Shown here: piece by piece, positions 14,068 to 27,301 of the stretch | Numbering within the stretch: the first letter of the stretch is position 1 | Layout: every line of letters begins with the position of its first letter | DNA from: Apis mellifera | Taxonomy: Eukaryota; Arthropoda; Insecta; Hymenoptera; Apidae | NCBI RefSeq assembly: GCF_003254395.2 | Contig: NC_037649.1 | Location: forward strand, 3,257,032 to 3,321,031 | DNA length: 64,000 bases | Reading direction: 5' to 3' | Translations under genes and position numbers: made by a program | Notes under the pieces: model-generated | The model's database searches: none | Seen by the model: only the letters and a program-made list of their open reading frames with translations | Told to the model about the DNA's origin: nothing

Positions 14068-17000
14068 ATGATGTTGGGGCGTAAGCAGAGCCTCAAAGGG
14101 GAACCTGTCTTGGCTGATTATGGTCCAGAAGAATCCCTCAATGAGAGCGCTGATATAGAATGGGTAAATAAGGTAATTTACAAAATAAAAAATATTATTT
14201 TTATTTACATGAAAAATTTATATCTTATTATATAAGTGGAATATGCATTAATTGCTAAGTAATTATTTAATTGTTATAGTTATGGGTGAGAAGGCTGATG
14301 AGGTCTTGTGCTCTGGTATCTTTAGCTTCTGTTTGCTTGAATACTCCAAAAACTTTTGAAAAAGTTCCACCACTTCAGTATTTTACCTTTGTTTGTGACT
14401 TAATTATTACATTTTTGTTTACTGCTGAAATGATTGCCAAGATGCATATAAGGGGTATATTGAAGGTAATTCATATAATATTATTATATAACAATTTACA
14501 TAAATTGACAATCTTTTAGTTACAGAGGGATAAATCTTATTTAAAAGATCATTGGTGCCAATTTGATGGAAGCATGGTCATCTTTCTTTGGTTATCTATA
14601 ATATTACAAATGTTTGAAATGTTAGGTTTCGCTTTAGAACTTAGTTATGTTTCAATATTACGCGCGCCACGTCCATTAATTATGATACGCTTTTTACGAG
14701 TTTTTCTAAAGTTTTCTATGCCAAAAGCTAGAATTAATCAAATTTTCAAGTAAATATTTTAAAAATATAAAAAATTTATTATAAATTTAATATATTTATA
14801 TTATTCATAATTTCAGGCGTTCAAGTCAACAGATATATAATGTAACTCTTTTCTTTCTTTTCTTCATGTCTCTTTATGGTCTTTTAGGCGTTCAGTTTTT
14901 TGGTGAATTAAAAAATCATTGTGTTCTTAATACTACTACAGATCCAACAAATATAACTATAAATAGTTTAGCCATTCCTGATACTTTTTGTTCTACCGAT
15001 CCTGAATCAGGATACCAATGTCCAGAGGGAATGACTTGTATGAAACTTCAATTATCAAAATATATTATGGGTTTTAATGGATTTGATGAATTTGGTAATA
15101 AATTTTATAATATAAAATATTTACTATATAATAACAATCTATCTTTACAAATAATTTACTTTTCAAATAATTTTTACTGAAATATTTCAGATAAATAATT
15201 TTATTTTTCAGCTACGAGTATTTTTACAGTCTATCAAGCTGCATCACAAGAAGGATGGGTTTTTATTATGTACCGTGCAATAGATAGTTTACCTGCTTGG
15301 CGTGCAGTTCTTTATTTTAGTACAATGATATTTTTCTTAGCATGGCTTGTGAAGAATGTTTTCATAGCAGTTATCACAGAAACTTTTAATGAAATTCGAG
15401 TTCAGTTTCAACAAATGTGGGGTGTTAGAGGACATATCAGCAATAACACAGCATCACAAGTTAGTAATAATTTTATATATTATATTTATATATTAATTTG
15501 CTAATAAAGTGATTGAAATATAAAAATATATATTTAATTTTATACATAATCTTTCTCATATACAATTTGTTAATATATTCATGAAATATTTTTAAAAAGA
15601 CAAAACAATATTTTAAAGGCAAAAACAAACATAAAAGTTAATATAAAAAAATATACAAAAATGTTGAGATTTACTTATTAAATATATTTATAATAATATA
15701 AATATAATTTAAATCATATTAGATAAAGCAAACCGAAAATATACTAAAATATGTTAAAGATGACATAGACAAAATGGTTTTATTTTATTTTCTTTTCATC
15801 TAACATAAATTTCAATTGTTTATAAGTTAATAAATAATTTTAATTGAATTTTTATAGATTAACTTTTATATTTGTTTTGATTTTTAAAATTAACTTTTCA
15901 AAGATATTTCATATTTTGTATATATAATTTTTTTTAGATATTAACTGGTGATGATAATGGTTGGAAATTGGTAACCTTAGATGAAAATAAACACGGAGGT
16001 TTAGCTTCTCCTATATGTCACGCTATTCTCAGATCTCCTCATTTTCGTATGGTGGTAATGTTTGTAATTTTAGCAAATGGTATTACCACTGCAACTATGA
16101 GCTTCAAACATGATGAGAAACCAAGACATACGTATTATGATAATTATTATTATGCTGAGATTGCATTTACAATATTTTTAGATCTGGAAACATTATTCAA
16201 AATCTGGTGTCTTGGATTTCGCAGTTATTATAAACATTCGATTCATAAATTTGAATTATTATTAGCAATTGGTACAACCATACATATTATTCCGTTCTTC
16301 TATCTTTCTGGATTCACATATTTTCAGGTTTCTATATTCATTCTTATTTAATTTTAAAATAAATTTAATTACAAATAAAATTAATTGAAAATATATAATG
16401 ATAAAGAAAATCAATTAGAAATATATAATGATAGAGAAAATCAATTTGAAGTACAATGATATATTATATATAGATTATGTATAGATAAATTAATATAATA
16501 TTATTTTATAATTAGGTTCTTAGAGTAGTTAGACTTATCAAGGCATCACCAATGCTTGAAGACTTTGTATATAAAATATTTGGTCCTGGAAAAAAATTAG
16601 GAAGCCTCATTATTTTTACTATGTGTCTATTAGTCATATCATCGAGTATTTCTATGCAATTGTTTTGTTTTCTTCGCAATTTCACAAAATTTGAAACATT
16701 TCCTGAGGTAAAGGAAATATAAATAGATTTACATATAATTAAATTATATTAATAAAAAACTTTTTTAGGCATTTATGTCCATGTTTCAAATTTTAACACA
16801 AGAAGCTTGGGTAGATGTTATGGATGAAACAATGTTAAGAACACATGAAACAATGGCTCCTCTTGTTGCTATGTATTTTATTTTATACCATCTTTTTGTT
16901 ACATTGGTAAAAATATATTTAGATATTTGTTTCAATTATTATTAAAAAGATAATTAAAAGATAATTTTGATGATTTTTTAAGATTGTGTTAAGTTTATTT

Positions 17001-17526
17001 GTCGCCGTAATTTTGGATAATCTTGAATTAGATGAAGACATTAAGAAACTGAAACAATTAAAATTCCGTGAACAAAGTGCAGAAATAAAAGAAACTTTAC
17101 CGTTCAGATTACGAATATTTGAGAAATTTCCTGATAGTCCTCAAATGACATGTTTACATAAAGTACCATCAGATTTTAATCTTCCGAAAGTAAGTATTAT
17201 TCATTATTCGTGTGTGTGTATGTATGTGTATGTATTATAAAAACTAAAATATAGATATAGATATTTTTTATATATATAATTTAGGTTCGTGAAAGTTTCA
17301 TGAGACAATTTGTATTTGAAATGGAAAATGAAGAAAATGAAGGAGTAAAAAAAATAAATGAAACTTTTGATTCAAAAATGATATATAAAAAACAACGTCC
17401 AGTAAAAATTTTAAATAATCCACCTAAAGTAAGAAATGTTGTCACCAGTCTTAAAAAAGCAGCTGTTATTTATATTATAAAGTGAATATTTATAAAATAT
17501 AATATTTATAAATAATTCATAAGATT

Positions 17527-17561
<35 letters not shown>

Positions 17562-20387
17562 TTTTAGTGATTCCAACAATCAAAGATTATTATTAGGTGA
17601 TTCCGCTATGATACCAGTACCAGGAAAAAGTCTTCTAAAACCACAAGGCACTGTTAGTAGTGCTAAACAACTTCGTTTTGATCAAAAAAAGTAAAATCTT
17701 AAATTTACGTAATAATAATACTTGAAGTAAAGAAAATTAAAAAAAATATACTTTTTTATATTAATTAATTTATTTATATAATAAGGTCAATTAGAAGAAG
17801 TGTTCGTAGTGGATCAATCAAGTTAAAACAAACATATGAACATTTGATGGAAAATGGTGATATTGGTGGAATAAATAGAGTTAGCTCTTCTCGTAGTAGA
17901 CCGCATGATTTGGATATTAAACTATTACAAGCTAAACGACAACAAGCTGAAATGCGAAGGTAAAAATATCGTTTTTTTTCATTGATTTTATCATCTATTC
18001 TTTTTCCATTGCTGCTTATTATACTTACATAGAAATCAACGTGAAGAAGATTTACGTGAGAATCATCCGTTTTTTGATACACCACTGTTCGCAGTACCGC
18101 GTGAGAGTAAATTCCGTAAAATTTGTCAATCACTTGTTTATGCAAGATATGATACAAATGTGAAAGATCCTTTAACTGGAAAAGAAAGAAAAGTTCAATA
18201 TAAAAGTTTACAGTAAGTGCTTTTAATATAAATGATTGCTTTGATTTATATTTTAGATTATTATTTATATTTATGATTTATATCTTATTATTATTTAAAA
18301 TTTTTAAAAAAGAGAAAGAAAGAAATTAATAATAGCTATATATATTTTATAGCAATTTTCTTGGTTTGGTCACATATCTTGATTGGGTAATGATTTTTGC
18401 TACCACTATGTCTTGTATTTCTATGATGTTTGAAACACCACGCTATCGTGTAATGGAAATTCCAGCATTACAAATTGCAGAATACGGTTTTGTGATCTTT
18501 ATGAGTATTGAATTAGCTCTAAAGATTTTAGCAGATGGACTATTTTTCACACCAAAAGCCTATATCAAAGATGTCGCTTCTGTTTTGGATGTTTTTATTT
18601 ATGTTGTATGTTGAAAAAAGTCATTCCTGCTATATAATATTTAGTAAATTTAATGCTAATTCAGTCGATATTTAGGTTAGTCTTGTTTTTCTTTGTTGGA
18701 TGCCGAAAAGTGTGCCACCAAATTCAGGTGCACAACTTCTAATGATTTTACGTTGTGTTAGACCATTAAGAATCTTCACTCTTGTACCACACATGAGAAA
18801 AGTTGTTTACGAATTATGTAGAGGATTCAAAGAGATTTTATTGGTAAATAATTTTAATTAAAAATTCAAATGTTAAGGTATTTTTTAAATATAATCATTT
18901 AATTCTTCAGTAACACAAATCTACTCTTTTATTTTATTTATAAAAACAAATTTATTCCAAAATATTGCAGAGGAGTGATCTAATTTAGATAAAAAATGAA
19001 TAAAAAATTTTTTAGGTATCTACTTTATTGATTTTACTGATGTTTATATTTGCGAGTTATGGTGTACAGCTTTATGGAGGTAGATTAGCGCGTTGTAATG
19101 ACCCTACTATTCTGAAACGAGAAGATTGTGTTGGAGTATTTATGAGAAGAGTATTTGTAACAAAAATGAAATTGCAACCAGGTGAAAACGAGAGTTATCC
19201 ATCTATATTAGTACCACGCGTTTGGTAGGTTTATGTAGCTTTTGAAAATAATAAAAATATAAAATATAAGTAATAAATATAAAATATAAAATATAAAATA
19301 TAAGTAATAAAATGCTTCTAAGAAGACATTAAAACTTTTTTAGGGCCAATCCTAAAAGATTTAATTTTGACAATATTGGTGATGCATTAATGGCACTTTT
19401 TGAAGTACTTTCTTTTAAAGGATGGCTTGATGTTAGAGATGTTCTTATTAAAGCTCTTGGTCCAGTAAGTAATTAATATTATCTTAAAACATTTTTAAAA
19501 TAATATTATTCAATGATTTTTTTGTTTTAGGTTCATGCTATTTATATTCACATTTATATTTTTCTGGGTTGTATGATTGGTTTAACTCTGTTTGTGGGTG
19601 TTGTCATTGCTAATTATTCTGAAAATAAAGGAACTGCTTTACTTACAGTTGATCAAAGACGATGGTAAATCTTTAATTAATTCATTTAATAAAATTTTAA
19701 ACATTATATAAAAATTTTAAACAAATATATATTATGATTTAAATAGGTGTGATTTAAAAAAGCGATTAAAAATTGCACAACCGTTACATTTACCACCTAG
19801 ACCAGATGGAAAGAAATTTAGAGCATTTATCTATGATATCACTCAGAATATTTATTTTAAAAGATTTATTGCAGTTATGGTGCTTATAAACAGTTCTCTT
19901 CTATGTGTCTCTGTGAGTTGGATAATTTTTATTCTTTTTATATAATAAAAATATCACACAAAACACTACAACACTATAACATCATTTTATAATTAATTAA
20001 AATTCTTTGTATTCAAAAAAATATAATACTTTTCGTGAAAGGATAGAATTCATTGACTGTTACTTTGAATCATTTGTTCCTTGCCGGCTACCATTAGACC
20101 GTGGTAAAAGTAAATCGACACATTTTTTTTTCGTTAACAAATATTTTTTTATCTTTTGTCCCTTAAGTGGAGAATCGAGGAAGAACACACGGAAGCACTC
20201 GCTACGGTGTCCACGATTCTGACACTCATCTTCCTCGTGGAAGTAATTATGAAAAATATTGCTTTTACACCACGTGGCTATTGGCAGTCCAGAAGAAACA
20301 GATATGATTTGCTCGTGACAGTTGTCGGTGTTATTTGGATCGTCATTCATTGTACAATGAAGGTAAGTCAATATTATTTAATAATGG

Positions 20388-20444
<57 letters not shown>

Positions 20445-22545
20445 GTTGTTATTATTATTATAATTTATAAATATTTTATATTATATATATTTTATAATAT
20501 AATATTTATAATATTTTATAATATAAATTTTTAATGAATATCTTTTTTTCAGAACGATTTATCGTATGTAATCGGCTTTATGGTTGTGATTCTTAGATTC
20601 TTTACAATCACTGGCAAACATACAACTCTCAAAATGTTGATGTTAACAGTTGGAGTATCTGTTTGTAAAAGTTTTTTCATTATATTTGGCATGTTCCTCC
20701 TTGTTTTTTTTTATGCACTAGCTGGTACGATTATCTTTGGAACTGTAAAATATGGCGAAGGTATAGGAAGGTAATGTTATGTATTTTTATAACAAAATCA
20801 AAAAATAATTCAATATCAAAACAATTAAATGATGAATATTTTTGTCTTAATATAATGTTAAGAGGCAATTATTATTTAGGCGTGCCAATTTTGAATCACC
20901 TGTAACTGGAGTTGCGATGCTCTTCCGTATTGTCACAGGTGAAGACTGGAATAAAATAATGCATGATTGCATGATACAACCACCATATTGTACTCCTGCT
21001 GCTAATTATTGGGAAACTGATTGCGGCAACTTTCATGCTTCTTTAATATATTTTTGTACTTTCTACGTCATTATTACTTATATCGTTTTAAATCTTCTAG
21101 TTGGTAACTATTAATTGATTGTTTCAAATGTATATATTGATTATTTTAGAATAATACCTAATTAATTTTCTATGATAGCTATTATTATGGAAAACTTTTC
21201 TTTATTTTATTCAAATGAAGAAGATGCTTTATTATCTTATGCTGATATTAGAAATTTTCAAAACACTTGGAATGTTGTTGACAATCATCAAAAGGGTTTT
21301 ATACCTGTGAAACGGGTACGTTTACAAAAGAAATTGTTATATGTTTAATAAACTATTATAAATTGGCTAGAAATAATGATATGTTAGTTTGTTTTAGGTG
21401 AAGTTTATTTTACGATTATTAAAAGGTAGATTAGAGACTGATCCACAGAAGGATCGTCTTCTTTTTAAACATATGTGTTATGAACTAGAAAAGTTGAATA
21501 ATGGGGAAGATGTTACTTTTCATGATGTTATCAAGTAAATTTTTTGATAAATAAATTATATATTAATATTTACTATATTATTTTTTAATATATTATTTTA
21601 ATATAATTTAATATATTATTTTTTTTAAGTATTTCTATTAATAAAAAATATTTTTCTTCAGTATGTTATCTTATCGTTCAGTTGATATTCGAAAAGCTCT
21701 TCAGCTTGAAGAATTATTGGCAAGGGAAGAATTTGAATATATTATTGAAGAAGAAGTTGCTAAGCAAACAATCAGAAATTGGCTAGAAGGTTGTCTAAAA
21801 AAAATTCGTGCAAGTGGGGTAAGTTTAGAGAAAAATAGTAATTTGAAGAAAATAAAATACTAAATAAAATAAATTATTTAATTGACATATTGCAGAAGCA
21901 ACAAAATAGTCTTGTAGCAGGTCTTCGCGCTAATACCGAACAAGTTCAACAACAAGAACATGTAGAAGAGAAAGGAAAAGAAACTGTCAAAGAAGAAGAA
22001 ATTGAAACAAAAGTAAATTTTTATATGATATTTATTATATAATATTAAAAAATATACAATATAATTTTTGTATTTTTTATCTATTATTTTTATTAATATT
22101 TATTATTAAATAGGATACTGATGGAATTAGATATAAAACAAAAAAACCAGTCGTTCTTCCAAGATCTGATAGTATAGGTAGTGGATCAGGAAGAAAGTAT
22201 TTAACTCCAACATTATCAGATCCTGCTTCAATTAGATGTGAAAAGGATAAAAATGCGGTGCCAAAAAAAAAAAATAATAGACCTCCACGTAAATATATTT
22301 TTGCATTATATATTTATATAATATTTATTTTACTTTTGTCCAATATGAGCTTTCTATTTGAAGCGATGCCGAAAAATAATTTGCCACATCTCACAGAGAG
22401 CTCTGAGCAAAGCAGACAACAGCGGGAAACAATCAATGCAAAGGCAATCGGCATATCAAAACCTTCCAATATTATGTTAGAAGTTCGAGAATGGTGGAAG
22501 GAACAGTTGGCATACAGCAGTGAATCCAGTGAAGATGAAGTTTAA
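14068..22545 (+). CDS. na: Sodium leak channel NALCN / narrow abdomen
   Basis: Four-domain, 24-helix non-selective Na+ leak channel of the neuronal plasma membrane, which sets resting potential; fly na is needed for circadian locomotor output (known). 28 coding exons: 14068-14172, 14280-14465, 14526-14749, 14817-15094, 15212-15459, 15938-16327, 16516-16707, 16769-16906, 16983-17189, 17285-17481, 17568-17690, 17786-17959, 18033-18212, 18353-18605, 18676-18843, 19016-19224, 19344-19464, 19531-19664, 19747-19912, 20168-20362, 20553-20770, 20880-21103, 21179-21315, 21398-21534, 21662-21818, 21896-22012, 22114-22288, 22364-22545. Sum 5235 nt, 1744 aa; human NALCN is 1738. Pore residues are EEKE: E278 (SQEGW), E553 (TQEAW), K1116 (SFKGW), E1389 (TGEDW). 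S4 segments have fewer basic residues than true voltage-gated channels. Start chosen as ATG-ATG-TTG giving MMLGRKQS, like the vertebrate MLKRKQS; the exon begins at 14039 with 5' UTR. The C-terminus ends SSESSEDEV. Confidence 0.96.
15560..15925. mobile_element. Foldback MITE-like element, copy A (na intron)
   Basis: Fills most of na intron 15460-15937. Its two ends are imperfect inverted repeats of about 70-80 bp. Both ends share ATGAAATAT and, further in, AAACAAA-ATAAAAGTTAAT with small gaps between. The internal half shares blocks with the element in the Mcm3 intron (AAAAGTTRATATAA; TTTACTTATTAAATATAT). No transposase. Boundaries are approximate and the superfamily is unknown. Confidence 0.55.
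16383..16466 (+). repeat. 30-bp tandem repeat in na intron
   Basis: Two units of 30 bp (16383-16412 and 16413-16442) differing at a few positions, followed by a decayed partial third. They lie in the intron 16328-16515. Confidence 0.85.
19250..19312 (+). repeat. A/T minisatellite in na intron
   Basis: Short tandem units of ATAAAATAT interrupted twice by AAGTAATAAA, inside the intron 19225-19343. Confidence 0.7.
20050..20328 (+). promoter_or_regulatory. na: Intron-exon duplex in na (candidate RNA-editing structure)
   Basis: A GC-richer patch of intron 19913-20167 (about 20050-20110) is the reverse complement, with small gaps, of exon bases 20262-20328. Aligned by hand, about 41 of 62 positions are Watson-Crick and about 7 more G:U. 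Pairing blocks include CTTTTAC (20262-20268) with GTAAAAG (20104-20110), CACG with CGTG (20100-20103), TGATT (20305-20309), and GTGACAGT (20315-20322) with 20056-20063. The 151-nt loop contains the 3' splice site at 20166-20167. Exon A20291 (AGA, Arg of QSRRNRYD, residue about 1273) and A20296 face intron C20084 and C20079. This is the arrangement of known insect ADAR sites, but editing itself is inferred. Confidence 0.7.
20391..20440 (+). repeat. (AG)n microsatellite in na intron
   Basis: 25 uninterrupted AG units in intron 20363-20552, just downstream of the exon that takes part in the predicted duplex. Confidence 0.95.
22289..22363 (+). other. na: Stop-free 75-nt last intron of na
   Basis: Donor C/gtaaat and acceptor TTTGAAG/CG join Pro-Pro-Pro-Met in phase. 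The 75-nt segment is a multiple of three and has no stop, so retention would add 25 residues including a hydrophobic run (IFALYIYIIFILLL). It could also be genuine coding sequence; the conserved tail downstream fits either way. Confidence 0.6.
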
Positions 22546-23268
22546 ATATTCATTTGTATTTTTCATGAGTATAAATTAAAAATATAAAATAACGTAATAA
22601 ATAAAGCATATGCTTTAATATTTTATGCTTTAATTAATATTCTTAATGATCATATAAAATTTTCATTATTTCTACTTCATTCTTTTTTCTGTGTACAAAT
22701 ACAAAAATTTAATAAATAAGAAAAAATATATATATCCAAAATAATATTACAAGTAAACCATTGACATTTATAATGAAGAAAAGAAAAGATACAATTTCTC
22801 TAATTTAATTAAAAGTTTTAAAATAGAGTTATTTTTTAATCTTTTATATAATTGTTTATAAAGAAAAATATAAAAATATATTTAAAAAAATAATTTATAT
22901 ATTTATTTTAATCTAAAAATAAATAATTATTTTTAGATATTGAAATTTTGTAATATTCTATTAAAATTATAAAACAAATATTATTATTGCATGAGAATTA
23001 TATTTATATTTATATTCATAGAAAAAAATTATATGTATATTTAATAATTTTTGTTTTTAATTTTGTAATATATTATTGTAATATATTATTATTTGATATT
23101 CTTTTTTTTAAGTTTAATTTAAGTTTAATTTTTTCTTTACTTTTGAATTCTTTACTTTGTTATTACAAATATAAGTTTCATAAAATGATTTTTATATTAT
23201 AATATTGTGATTTTATTTTATAGATTATAATGCATTTTTTATATAATTATATAATTTTATATAATTTT

Positions 23269-23309
<41 letters not shown>

Positions 23310-24983
23310 CAATTATTGATATTGAAATATGAAATTTATATAGAATTAGATATAATAGATTTTATATAATAAAAAAATATTAAGTGTTAAACCATGAAAT
23401 TTTAATTATGATTAATGAAATTAATGTTATTAAAAACAGGAAAAAAATTAATATGAATATAAATAAAAAATAATTAAACGCGAAATCTATTTATTTTTAA
23501 TATTATTATATTTTATGAACGTTTATATTATATAGAAAATAATTGATTATATTGATTAATATTAGTGATTTCTTATTACAATTCATAGAGAATAGAATAT
23601 ATTCATAAAGAGTAATCTATAATCTATGATATAAATGAAGATAGTTAATTTTATAGCTCAAATATAAAAATTAAGAATAAAATGTTAAAGATATTATTTT
23701 TGAACAAAATTGTATTTAAAATTAATCAAATGCAATATATATTTATATAATATATACATTTGATTAATGATTGATATTAGGATATAAGGATTTTTATATT
23801 GAAATATTATCAATATTTAATATTTTCAAGATATGAAAATATAATAAAATAGTAATAATGAAATGAATAGTAGTCGCTCTTATTAATATTATTTGAATTT
23901 TATTTTTTATTTGTTCAATCTATCTATAATTTTGAATTAGTATATTTAAAATGTTGACTTCATATATATGAAGTCCTTTAAAATATAAAATCATCAATTA
24001 ATAAATAACAAACTAAATTCAATTAAAGCAATTATTTTAATTAAAATTAAAATAAATTAAAATTAAAATTAAAATTAATTAAAATTATTATTTTATTATT
24101 ATTATCCGTTATATTTAATATGTTCTTTGTACATGTTAAAAACATGTTAATAAACATATCCAGATATTTTATTTTATATAAAAATGTTTTATAATAACGA
24201 TCTATAGTGAAGATTAAATATCAATCAATATTCAAATGTATATATAAATAATATTTGATTGATTTTTAATTGTTTTCTCAAAAACGATATTTTCATAAAT
24301 AAAATGATTTCATTCTTCGCAGTTATGATTTAATTCAAACATCTTTTTGATTACCATATAATTACCATTACCTATTTATACCATAAATTACGAATATATA
24401 ATCTTTATATAATAAAATACAACAATTTGGTACATTCAACGGTAAATCATTTAATTATACAAATTCTAAAATGAAATGAATATAATTTCAAATATTATAA
24501 TTGTACGAAATTAAATACCAAATAATAAGATTATTTTCTGATAATTTGGTTATATATTATAATTATAAAAATACTATATATTCAAAATAATAAAAAGTTG
24601 TGAAAGCAGCTATTACAATTATATAAAAATAATGACATTACAAATTTAGTGTGTGTGTGTGTGTGTGTATATATATACACACTAATGTTAGTTATAAATA
24701 TGTAAATATATAAGAAATAAAAAATTTTAATAAAATAATTAAATTATTTCCTATGATATAGCTATTTTATTTTGGATAAAAATAAATATCAAATATTATT
24801 TTTATAAATTATAAATTAAAAAAAATATATATATAATATATTTATAATATATATTTATAACACTTATAATATAAATAAAAACTTTAAAAATATTATTTAA
24901 TTGAAATATAGATATTTATTAAAACATTAATGAATCATTTTTACAATTTTGTAAAAAATATAAAATAATGTATAAAATATGTT
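22546..24983. other. na / Mcm3 convergent 3' interval
   Basis: Both neighbours end here. The na poly(A) signal is the overlapping pair AATAAATAAA at 22596-22605. The Mcm3 signal is AATAAA on the minus strand (TTTATT at 24915-24920). Between them is A+T-rich sequence with a (TA)n tract at 23273-23304 and no exon that I can see. Confidence 0.65.
24649..24682. repeat. (GT)n-(AT)n-(AC) palindromic microsatellite
   Basis: About ten GT units run into TATATATA and then ACACAC, so the right part is self-complementary (GTGTGTATATATATACACAC). Confidence 0.9.
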
Positions 24984-27262
24984 TTACATAAGAAAAATAT
25001 TATCATCTGCAACCATAATTTGATTTGCATCAGACATTTTATTAATTGCAGCAGTAATTTCATTAGATGTAAATTCTTGACTTTGTTGATTATTTATATA
25101 TTCATGTACTCTAGATAATGGAAGTGATTGTGCTCTTTGTTGTTGAAATAATTTATAAAGAAGTGTTCTAAAAACTTTCAATCTAAAATTATAGAATATG
25201 TATATAATATTATATGTATATATATATGTATGTATATATATATATAATATTGAGATATTTTTTGAGAATAATAAAAAATTAAAAATAATTTAAACATACC
25301 TTTCTTCATTAATGATAGTAAGAGTTTCTGGTAATATAATACAATCAGAATCAAGTGCTGATGATTGATTTGAACTTGAATCAGTTGTTTTCATTTGTGA
25401 TCTAGTAACTCTTTTTGCAGCTTCATCAATATAACTGTCATCATCACTTTCAAAATTATATGGATCTTGATCTTGTAAAGTTTCTTTCGCTTTTTTTGCA
25501 CGTTTTTTCTTTTTTTCATTTTGATTTTCTCCATCTGTACTTTCTTCACTGTCATTTCGTCTCCGTTTCTTCTTTTCTTTTTCCAATACTCGTTTAAAAT
25601 AGGCAAACTCTACTAATTCTATCGCTGCATGTGCATCTTCTGCGGTAACATTTTTTGATAAACGAGCTTTTGCATGTGCGGTAGATAATCGAATCAGTGT
25701 TTCTAAAGTACGAGCTGTTACAGGTTGAGTCTAATATAAAATAATAAAAAATTAATGAAATAATGAATAAATAAAAATTTCTATTAAATATTATAATAAA
25801 TAATAATATGTAAGATAATAATATGTAAGATAAAATAATAATAAGAAAAATAAGAAAAATTATTTACTCTTGCTGTATCAGAATCTATTGATTCTTCTGA
25901 TCGTAATTTTGAATATTCAGCAGCAATTACTTCACTAGCTTCTTCTGTGAGCTTTGGTTTCATACAACGAGCTATATGAATATATTTTCTCATAAAGTTT
26001 ATAGTTAAAATTTGATCACTAGAAATACATTATTATTATACAAAGAATTGTTATAAATTTAAATTTATAAATAGAAATCATTATTAAATATACCTCTTAG
26101 ATTGCAATAATCCATGCAGTAAGGGATCATATTTCTGATAAATTTGAGTTTCTGTTTCTTCAAAAAGAATTTGATCTGGATTTTTTGTAGTTAATATATC
26201 TATTTTACTACCTAGAGATAATGCTTCTCCATCCTGTTCTTTTGAATTTCTATATCTATGCATTCTAACAACGTGTTCACTGATCATTTGATCTTGTTCA
26301 GAATCTACAATATCTAACATGACAAATAATAAATCGAAACGAGAAAGTAATGAATCTTGGAGACCAATATTTTCCATCGGCGTTTTATATTGATCATACT
26401 AAAAAAAAAAAATATTAATATAAACAAAAATATGTTAATGTACATTTAATTTATTAATTAATATAAAATTTACTCTTCCATAAACTGGATTTGCAGCTGC
26501 CAATACTGAACATCGTGCATTTAAGCTAGCATGTATTCCTGCTTTAGCAATTGTTACTTTTCCTTGTTCCATTACTTCATGGATAGCTGTTCTGTCAATA
26601 TCTGACATTTTATCAAACTCATCTATACAAATAATTCCACGATCTGCTAATACCATAGCTCCAGCTTCAAGTCGACGCTCTCCTGTTTCATTGTCTATAG
26701 TAACAGCAGCTGTTAAACCCACACCAGATGATCCTCTACCAGTAGTTGGTATTGCTCTCGGAGCAGTACATAAAACATAACGCAAAAGTTGTGATTTTGC
26801 AACAGATGGATCACCAATAAGCAAAACATTAATGTCTCTACAAATTAAATTAGCAATTCAAATTAATAATTACATTTCAATTTCTTTAAATAAAATTTAT
26901 TATAGAGAATATTAATATACTCATAAGATTTGAAGGAAAAGAGAGAAAATGGATAAATACCAAAACAAATACAAAAGTTGATATAATATCAGTTGAAATT
27001 TACTTATTAAATATATATATTAAATTTATTAAATAATAATTATTTAAAATATACGTTAAAACGAATCGCGAATCGAGATGGAGATAGAATAAAATAGTTC
27101 TATTCTCATTATATTATTTTACTATTTTTCACTTTACTTCATTTAATGTGAATTTAAATTATTAATAATTTAATAAATAAGATTTTTATATTATTTCAAT
27201 GTTTTGTTTTGATCTTTATAATAAATCTTTAAAAAATATCTCATGAATATATTAACATCCTA

Positions 27263-27301
<39 letters not shown>

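Noticed and set aside
17285..17428. Alternative donor AAA/gtaaga at 17429 in na
   Set aside because: Using it leaves phase 0 while the next exon needs phase 2, and it would drop a segment (LKKAAVIYII) that resembles the family; donor 17482 keeps frame.
20007..20222. Open frames through na intron 19913-20167
   Set aside because: They read through the acceptor and do not join in phase with either neighbour; the GC-richer patch is better explained by pairing with the exon.
25391..25606. Second-frame Lys/Met-rich ORF over the Mcm3 C-terminal exon
   Set aside because: Frame-shifted shadow of the Lys/Glu-rich true frame.
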